This document shows, in pieces, positions 61,301 through 64,000 of a stretch of 64,000 nt of DNA. The notes beneath the pieces were generated by a model that made no database searches, had not been told where the DNA came from, and was given only the letters and a program-made list of their open reading frames with translations. Within the stretch, counting starts at the first letter, position 1, and every line of letters begins with the position of its first letter. Origin of the DNA: Ciona savignyi (lineage: Eukaryota > Chordata > Ascidiacea > Phlebobranchia > Cionidae); assembly GCA_000149265.1 (NCBI GenBank), contig CH002076.1, forward strand, positions 290,635 through 354,634, read 5' to 3'. The position numbers were made by a program, and so were the translations under genes.

Positions 61301-63996
61301 AAGTCGGTCTAGTGCATCGGTGAGCTGGGGTAGAATAATCGTATTTTTTGGGGGGGATTGGTAATCGCAAGGGGAAATACAATACGGGAAATCGCCATAT
61401 TAAATAATGGCCACAGTGGTAATCTATGGTAATGTCTTATGTATATGTTTTATACGTTGATACAGTATTTTGTTCAACCCATTAAACTATTTTACTCCAA
61501 TTTGTTTCCCACACCAGTCGGATCCCACAACCAGTCGGCACTCAACGAATGTGAATATGCTAACGGCATCAAAATGTTACCAGTTGGAATTAAGATAAAA
61601 CCAGTACAAGGCATTAGGATTAGATAATGACCTGCGAACATTGCTTGGTTAAAAAAACCAACATAATCTTTTTAGTAAATATGTAACGGATGTATGGTCA
61701 ATACCTAGTGGAACAGCACATAATAAGTACCGAAGAACTATACGATACCTCGTTGTGTAGTTCGCAACTTCTGCTTTCAAGTGTGTCAAGTTGACTTTGT
61801 GTGTCAATTAACTCTCTTGATAATCTAACAATTTCTTCCTAAAAAGAAGTTTGCGACTTTTATTCAATAAAAAGTGTAATCCAAACGTTAGTCATGGTCG
61901 TTAATGTGGGGAAAAAATTTATTGAACTTTAAAGCTTGTCCTCACAATTATTTTATACGACAGTTGTTACCTTGTCCTGTTCGCTTTGTAATGTATTTTC
62001 TTGCATACGACCACAAAGCTCTTGGACAACTTTATCGTACGGAATGGTTTCGTATTCGTTAAAAGTGCCAAATGGTGTTACGGTGTCTCCGTTCTCATTA
62101 GAACCCGTGTCGATATCAACAGAGCTGAGAATATTTATTTAAACGTTTGGTCAATAATGATATTTGTTGAAACCACTAACAAATTGAATAAACACAAAAA
62201 TGTAGACTTAAATTTAGAAAATCTTGTTGGGTTATTGCCCTTCCTTTCAGCCGAAATTTTTCAGGTTCGAAACTAGTCACTAGCAAGTCGCTTGTGTCCT
62301 TGGGCAAGGTATTAAGCGGATATAGCTAATTTAATAGCTCTAGCCTAATGGTGGGCGCTGGATTATCTGACAATTATCCGAATAAGAACGCTCCCTTGCG
62401 TTTTCCCATTCACGGGGGAAAATTAACAATACCGTATCCTATATATATCATAGGCTCATAAGCGAATAATAAAATCGACGAATAACATCTAACATTTCAC
62501 CTTGTAATTCCTAACTCGTTTACAACTTCCTCCAGGATAGGATTGGATGTTTGTACGACGGCTGATTTTATTCTGTCGATTTCGTCGCGTAGTCGACCGT
62601 TGGCTAATTTCAAACTTTCATTCAAGCTTTCCACGTGGCTTAATTTGTTCTTATGTGCCACAACGAGGCACTCCGTCTCCAATAAACAACCCTGAGTACC
62701 ACGGTACGGTCAATAATTAGCAACTACTTTTAATTGAGTTAAGAAGTTTGGTAAATATTTACCCAGGCTACACCAATAAAGTATAGAGCAAATTTAAGAT
62801 CTGATAGTGTTAATTACGATGGCGACATTGCTACAGTTATGACGTAACCTAAATTAATGAGTATTATAGCAATGTGTGTTTTTGCCAGTACAAATTGTGA
62901 TACTGGGTTAAGCTTTGGTTGTTCGTAATTTGGTCATGGCCATACTCGAATAGGTGAATAAGTCAGAATAAAAAAAATATTGACAATTTCTGAGATATTA
63001 GAGGATTCTTCCAATGTTTATTTTAAACAAATCCACATTATGAAGTGTTAAACACTGTTATACATGTTTACATAAATACATACTTTCAATTTTTCAATTT
63101 CTTCAAGGTCGATCGCACCCGTTTCAATTTCTTTTTCTGACTCTGTTTCGCTTTGTGGGTTTTGGTTTTGCAAGTCCGTCAATCTCGCTCGCAACTTCTT
63201 TATGGTGACTTCGAATTCTTCTATTTTCGCCTAGTTTAAATAACTACATTAATTCCCATCTAAAATTCTGCGTATTGGAATGTCAGATAAAACAAAGGGT
63301 TAAGTGTTCTTTCGGGTTAGTATCACACCTGCTATGTTATATGCAGACAAACTGGCTTGCGCAAAGCTCAGTACACTGTGTAAACCATCGAGTAATGAGA
63401 CGTAACGAGAAACCAACGACACACGCTCACTCAGTTGAAGTACACGTCCGGGTTGTACCTGATAAGACCGTGCATCGTTCTGTGCCTGCTGAAGCATAGT
63501 TGCCATGTGAGCGTTTTCTTGCCGCAAACTTTCAACACACTCATCTCTCTTATTCAAAACACGGTCACGCATATCATTGTCAATGGGCGTTGAGCTAAAA
63601 TCTGGTGTTGGCATTACTTCCGAAAGCTGGTTGGACTCGGTTGAGCTCAAATTTCCGCGAGTTTCTGATACCTTCACACTAGGATGGTCGATTAATTTTG
63701 GGTTACTATCAGACGTGACACATGCTGCTTCTGACGGACTGTCAAAGTCAATCAAATTATCTATAGTTCTGCCGAAATCTTTACTCGTTTCTTCAGATGA
63801 ATTGGACATTGAAATTCTTTCGTGTACGGCAGCAGTAAGAGAAGGTAAAGTCACGCTATTATCCAAAATAGTCAGCTGTTTTTCTCTTTCAGCCAGTTGC
63901 CCCTCGAGCTTCAAGCACCTCCCCCTTAACCTCTCCATCTCGCTTAACATGGTGTCTCTATATTGATCGACCAGGGACACGCACTCTACATTCATA
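31158..63996 (-). CDS. RIMBP-like: Giant coiled-coil protein with RIM-BP-type SH3-FN3-SH3 C-terminus (5' end outside window)
   Basis: Thirty-seven exons join in phase, low to high: 31158-31319, 32381-32560, 32787-32975, 33412-33504, 33728-34391, 34644-34729, 35679-35804, 36240-36493, 36761-37013, 37846-38034, 38204-38393, 38505-39937, 45637-45771, 46242-46411, 46687-46858, 47197-47319, 47846-47992, 49005-49186, 49528-49728, 54173-54308, 54991-55129, 55434-55558, 55730-55849, 56892-57176, 57286-57568, 58429-58766, 58866-59019, 59391-59586, 59845-59991, 60204-60378, 60684-60867, 61200-61324, 61749-61838, 61971-62124, 62501-62691, 63084-63230, 63459-63996. That gives 2,824 residues plus a stop at 31158-31160. 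The C-terminal domains fit RIM-binding proteins (TSPOAP1/RIMBP2/RIMBP3), scaffolds that hold Ca2+ channels at release sites or act in spermatids. The coiled coil is far longer than in known RIM-BPs, so a different SH3/FN3 scaffold is possible. Long introns at 47993-49004 and 55850-56891 show nothing else. Confidence 0.7.
32230..32378. other. Assembly gap (149 N)
   Basis: Run of undetermined bases starting two bases into the intron after the SH3 exon 32381-32560; the GT at 32379-32380 is visible. The SH3 reads straight across from the exon end to the next exon, so no coding sequence needs to be missing. A repeat or a small alternative exon inside the gap cannot be excluded. Confidence 0.95.
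32998..33288 (+). repeat. Full-length SINE family 1 in an intron
   Basis: Closely related to the copy at 8021-8322 over its whole length, including head, body and TATCC tail. It lies antisense to the host gene, in the intron between the two last FN3 exons. Confidence 0.8.
34861..34990 (-). repeat. 5'-truncated SINE family 1
   Basis: Tail 'ataggatagggataggata' on plus, followed by the reverse complement of the SINE body, stopping at 'ctattgcagtgtgttgtgtata'. Head missing. In an intron of the giant gene, same strand as the gene. Confidence 0.75.
35679..36493 (-). CDS. RIMBP-like: First SH3 domain exons of the giant gene
   Basis: Exon 36240-36493 encodes a proline/serine-rich lead (STPPRSPS), then RIYVAKHDFAPP, then an insert of about 20 residues, then LPLLAGDTVVAIGNPDE. 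Exon 35679-35804 completes the domain (FYQLAEVRGKIGFVPLAHL). The order of motifs (hydrophobic-A-x-H/Y-D-F, LPLLAGD, G-x-P-D-E, F-x-x-A-E-V-x-G-x-x-G-x-V-P) is that of an SH3 with a lengthened RT loop, as in the first SH3 of RIM-BPs. An SH3 binds proline-rich ligands. The junction falls inside the n-Src/distal region, phase 0. Confidence 0.8.
36761..39937 (-). CDS. RIMBP-like: Ser/Thr/Pro-rich linker exons of the giant gene
   Basis: Four exons: 36761-37013, 37846-38034, 38204-38393 and the unusually long 38505-39937 (477 codons, no intron). The long exon starts with a short coiled coil (RENQLLKNRIDKLKEAL), then is low in hydrophobics with many S/T-P sites (SPLSPSSP, TPISPRKSSPE). It returns to helix at its end (ARLEALEGEIT-like charged run), continued by 38204-38393 (KQAEVAHRKAEEAKER). 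Exon 37846-38034 repeats NRMTS twice, and each repeat is encoded over a TGACGTCA. This looks like a disordered, phosphorylatable spacer between coiled coil and SH3. For exon 37846 the strong donor (gtgagt) was chosen over a nearer gtaatg because only the former keeps phase. Confidence 0.75.
40032..40287 (-). repeat. SINE family 1 copy split by the LTR element (left part)
   Basis: Reverse-strand SINE with tail 'taggatatgaaaatatt' on plus, body and B-box-like 'ctagtttcgaacc', cut at 40287. The remaining few bases of the head resume at 45431 ('gcgaggaactaaccc'). So the LTR retrotransposon inserted into the SINE head, and the SINE is the older of the two. Confidence 0.7.
40283..40287. repeat. Target-site duplication GCGAG (left)
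   Basis: GCGAG abuts the 5' LTR here, and the same five bases abut the 3' LTR at 45431-45435. Five bases is usual for Ty3/gypsy integrases. Confidence 0.9.
40288..40582 (+). repeat. 5' LTR
   Basis: 295 bases, TGTC...GACA. By eye it shows no difference from the 3' LTR, which indicates a very recent insertion or gene conversion. Confidence 0.95.
40376..40383. promoter_or_regulatory. Palindromic CRE/ATF-type site TGACGTCA in LTR
   Basis: Perfect TGACGTCA in the 5' LTR, repeated at 45224-45231 in the 3' LTR. This is the consensus for CREB/ATF factors in metazoans, so it could drive or tune the element's promoter. The function is inferred. Confidence 0.45.
40585..40602 (+). promoter_or_regulatory. 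Primer-binding site, proline-tRNA type
   Basis: TGGGGGCCTGTCCGGGAT starts two bases after the 5' LTR. TGG pairs with the tRNA CCA end. The rest differs at two adjacent positions from the well-known proline-tRNA primer site of murine leukaemia virus, so tRNA-Pro is the likely primer. Confidence 0.75.
40640..44305 (+). CDS. Retrotransposon gag-protease-integrase-reverse transcriptase ORF
   Basis: 1,221 codons. Approximate residues: 25-95 charged helix with three near-copies of an 11-12 residue EREAEERKVQA unit; 110-285 gag core of the kind from which vertebrate SCAN domains are thought to derive; zinc knuckles CFSCKQRGHTAREC (about 308) and CFICDRTGHLAKDC (about 335); protease motif DTGCTG (about 417); integrase HHCC (about 604-640) and catalytic D, D, E in VDLIG, SDMGAQ and VEKFNG; GPF module (HWKGPFTV); reverse transcriptase from about 1039 with YIDDV near 1190. 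The frame stops at 44303-44305, soon after YIDD, inside the RT domain; the rest is in another frame. Translation may begin at 40640 or at the next Met ten codons on. The RT break means this copy cannot make a full polymerase from this frame alone. Confidence 0.9.
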   Translation: MFVVEKEQFNMEKLIEAGKQLGLADEALLRFISEQQAIEREERSRERREAREAEERKVQAEREAEERKVQAERETEERKMQAEREYQLNLRKIELQIAEVNATRSPPAVGVAGKAKAPRLPAFVDGKDELDSYLLRFERFATSSRWEKSEWATSLSALLTGRALDVYSRLSDTAAVDYDLLKQALLNRYDLTEEGYRCKFREAKPEKDESSEQFIIRLTNYLTKWVEMSGSTTSWEEVSALLVKEQFIQTCPKELSIYLREQAPKSLDSLSTIADQFLNAHSRNLSSTGNRGASRTMSDQWNTPADVQCFSCKQRGHTARECPQLKGDASRVIRRCFICDRTGHLAKDCKCRSSIRSPAKQVGSAGETLNSRRENDAKEGKGRKKVVCTPDEVPDDVMRKLPVRKGLVGDRLVDTLRDTGCTGVIVKREFVDESQLTGSKGFVTLLDSTTVKAEVANITVDTPFYKGTVEAFCLPNTLHDLIIGNVPGARCPDDPYPTWETSCAVQTRSEKLKKEAKPLRIRKGIPWTVTDKDGFEEAQKADSTLESLWTAEDTRVKGEQVTSFKVEEGLLYRMFQHPKVNNGKWLRQLVVPQNLRPKVLEIAHESIMGGHMGIKKTLDKVTSNFYWPGIRDDVKRFCRSCDICQRTVNKGSVTRAPLQKMPLIDVPFKRVAVDLIGPIHPPSEGGHRFVLTLVDYATRYPEAVPLKTITTEAVAEALVDMYSRLGIPDEVLSDMGAQLISDCMREVERLLKINHLSTTPYHPMCNGLVEKFNGTLKGMLKRLCCDEPKQWHRYINALLFAYREVPQEGTGFSPFELLYGRTVRGPMSILREMWANGATESSVQCSYRYVFDLRQRLEETMKLAQEELLKSQIKNKRHFDKKSKPRCLEENDRVLVLLPTDNNKLLMHWKGPFTVERKVGLNDYALNIAGKRKTFHINMLKKYYAREEDGNKEQRSSSAKACCAMYDDNDGMQESEGEDLLELCPLPSNESVQDIRFGEQLSQEQVNGATKLAQTYARVFDDLPGKIDCVEHRIKLTEDKPIRSKPYPVPFKIREELAKDIKEMLRLRIIRRSNSPYASAVVVVKKKDGTNRICIDYRKLNKITVFDPEPMVTAADVFEKLSGDKYFTTIDLTKGYWQVPVAKEDIQKTAFVTTEGSYEFLKMPFGMVNSGATFVRAMRELLKGIDHVENYIDDVIVHTSTWEQHLETLNLLLKRLFEGWL
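44293..45015 (+). CDS. Retrotransposon RT C-terminal part and RNase H, out of frame with the first ORF
   Basis: Open frame continuing the reverse transcriptase thumb (KPSKCLIGAERVDFLGH) and then RNase H: TDASDKGVGGVLL, IEKECLGIVW, LQTDHQPL and NVGADFMSR supply the acidic catalytic set. It overlaps the end of the first ORF in the -1 frame. The overlap lies in a G-rich spot (around 44291-44299) within one domain, so a one-base deletion or a sequencing error is more likely than programmed frameshifting. Confidence 0.85.
   Translation, partial: GLVVTIKPSKCLIGAERVDFLGHNIAEGVIGLQKDNVQKIRDAARPTTKQEVRSFLGLTGYYRDYIPNYATIAVPLTDLTKKGGPNTVRWDEEEETAFQSLKKHLTSKPILRLPDTNKQFVLRTDASDKGVGGVLLQEHDGKLFPVSYASRKLSRAETNYSTIEKECLGIVWSVKKFYLYLYGNEFVLQTDHQPLVYLESAKYTNSRVMRWAMFLQNYRIRYECIKGSLNVGADFMSRIN
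45123..45135 (+). promoter_or_regulatory. Polypurine tract before 3' LTR
   Basis: Purine-rich run with six G immediately upstream of the 3' LTR; plus-strand primer position for reverse transcription. Confidence 0.75.
45136..45430 (+). repeat. 3' LTR
   Basis: 295 bases, apparently identical to the 5' LTR; followed by the GCGAG target duplication at 45431-45435. Confidence 0.95.
45637..63996 (-). CDS. RIMBP-like: Coiled-coil exons of the giant gene
   Basis: Twenty-five small exons (mostly 85-340 bases) encode about 1,550 residues dominated by heptads, for example LRGRCLKLEGQLAEREKQL, IEEFEVTIKKLRARL, KLKREIKELKTE and LERQVEELKDRLE. Breaks in the heptads carry acidic or serine-rich stretches. 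Near the window's right end an acidic LIDFD occurs, which fits the clathrin-box pattern by sequence only. The exon at 63459-63996 appears to start with an acceptor (gcag) at the last four bases of the window. Coiled coil of this length suggests a rod-like scaffold or tether. An open frame runs on upstream of exon 47197-47319 to 47559, but its composition is intron-like. Confidence 0.8.
46013..46170 (+). repeat. Diverged SINE family 1 copy
   Basis: Keeps 'gttgtgtccttagccaagccact' and 'gcggttacgaggtaatgtgacgattg', both parts of the SINE body; head and tail are not recognisable. In an intron of the giant gene. Confidence 0.5.
50060..50891. mobile_element. Non-autonomous hAT-type element
   Basis: Left end 'GTGGTTCCCAAAg' with 'GGGTCGCGACCC' just inside; right end is the reverse complement form, 'GGGTCGCGCTC' then 'AGTTTGGGAACCAC'. 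Such ends (CAGTGGTTCCCAAA) are common in hAT elements. About 830 bases, no transposase frame inside. An 8-bp target duplication is not clear; both flanks contain TATG. It lies in the same intron as the ZBED-like gene but is separate from it. Confidence 0.65.
51389..53995 (+). CDS. ZBED/hAT transposase-derived protein, probably domesticated, nested in an intron
   Basis: Three exons, 51389-52980, 53143-53277 and 53512-53995, with canonical borders and matching phases: 2,211 bases, 736 residues. There are two BED zinc fingers: first KIWQYFEENG with CKNC and HAKRC; second RIWENC with CSIC and HRNRC. The hAT RNase-H-like region follows (AIVSFMIKDNVPASIVE, MPSKDYVSKMLIPKIK), and the C-terminal dimerisation region has NPYKFW. 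In active hAT enzymes a TTDxW motif carries the first catalytic Asp; here it reads TTAEQD. The C-x-x-H motif reads CVEN. The usual SERxFS stretch is absent. An intact long frame that has lost catalytic residues, with spliced introns and a poly(A) signal at 54016, suggests a host gene, perhaps a DNA-binding regulator, as with vertebrate ZBEDs. It is on the strand opposite the giant gene. Start: first ATG, MFSTRRKRARH. Confidence 0.82.
54016..54021 (+). terminator. Polyadenylation signal AATAAA for the ZBED-like gene
   Basis: Twenty-one bases past the stop codon, and before the opposite-strand exon at 54173-54308. Confidence 0.6.
57222..57248. repeat. CA microsatellite
   Basis: Short interrupted (CA)n tract in the intron between exons 56892-57176 and 57286-57568. 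Confidence 0.75.
58030..58353 (+). repeat. Diverged full-length SINE family 1
   Basis: Head ('ggtagattagtgggtcgcc'), B-box region ('gcaggttagaaactgg'), body ('cttgggcgaggcgctta', 'cacactgcaatagccccagtaaccc') and tail ('aagggaataaacatgaatatcttatcatatcc'). It has a small internal insertion relative to the 8-kb copy. In an intron of the giant gene, antisense to it. Confidence 0.7.
60202..60203 (-). other. RIMBP-like: GC splice donor (GC-AG intron) in the giant gene
   Basis: Exon 60204-60378 ends ATCGAAG followed by gcataa. No GT lies close downstream. The next exon (59845-59991) needs exactly this phase to continue (Asp-Ile-Ala-Phe). So this intron must use GC as its 5' end, a rare but known class. 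Confidence 0.65.
62229..62441 (+). repeat. Diverged SINE family 1, head partly missing
   Basis: Contains 'caggttcgaaactagtcactag', 'gtgtccttgggcaagg' and 'ttttcccattcacggggg', with 'gtatcct' as the remains of the tail. A deletion removes part of the body. In an intron of the giant gene. Confidence 0.7.
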
Positions 63997-64000
63997 CTGC

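Noticed and set aside
1..64000. CRISPR arrays, operons, ribosome-binding sites, bacterial features
   Set aside because: None seen; all genes are spliced and eukaryotic in type.

Overview
The window is animal nuclear DNA, very probably from a tunicate of the genus Ciona. The signs are AT-rich intergenic DNA, genes split into many small exons with short GT-AG introns, chordate gene families (TIF1/TRIM, alpha-carbonic anhydrase, GAL3ST, OATP/SLCO, RIM-BP-like), a tRNA-derived SINE with a TATCC tail, and a Ty3/gypsy element whose integrase lies upstream of its reverse transcriptase. The organism is inferred, not proven. No bacterial features are present. Because the genes are multi-exon, I rebuilt them by hand from splice sites and reading phase. 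Every main model below keeps phase across all its junctions.

Layout. 184-3615 (+): the 3' end of a TIF1-family (TRIM24/33-like) chromatin regulator, with the end of a PHD finger, a bromodomain and an acidic tail. 4799-14639 (-): two intact secreted alpha-carbonic anhydrases with GPI-type tails (4799-7057 and 12254-14639), with an intact galactose-3-O-sulfotransferase (8489-10690) between them. A decayed GAL3ST copy lies at 15405-15705. The order CA, GAL3ST, CA, pseudo-GAL3ST points to tandem duplication of a two-gene unit followed by loss of one sulfotransferase. A possible small unrecognised gene covers 14956-17395 (-). 19092-28269 (+): a complete 13-exon OATP-family transporter that lacks the usual Kazal-like extracellular domain. 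28270-31157 is mostly featureless and separates two convergent genes.

31158-63996 (-): one huge gene, open at its 5' end, with 37 coding exons and at least 2,824 codons. About 1,550 residues of coiled coil are followed by a Ser/Thr/Pro-rich linker, then SH3, FN3 and SH3 domains of RIM-binding-protein type. Its introns carry mobile DNA in the opposite orientation. A 5.14-kb LTR retrotransposon (40288-45430) has apparently identical LTRs, a 5-bp target duplication and a broken reverse-transcriptase frame, and it sits inside an older SINE. A nested, spliced ZBED/hAT-derived gene (51389-53995) has lost its expected catalytic residues and looks domesticated. A short non-autonomous hAT element lies at 50060-50891.

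Two tRNA-derived repeat families are scattered through the window. The sequence has one assembly gap (32230-32378), which begins two bases into the intron downstream of an SH3 exon.
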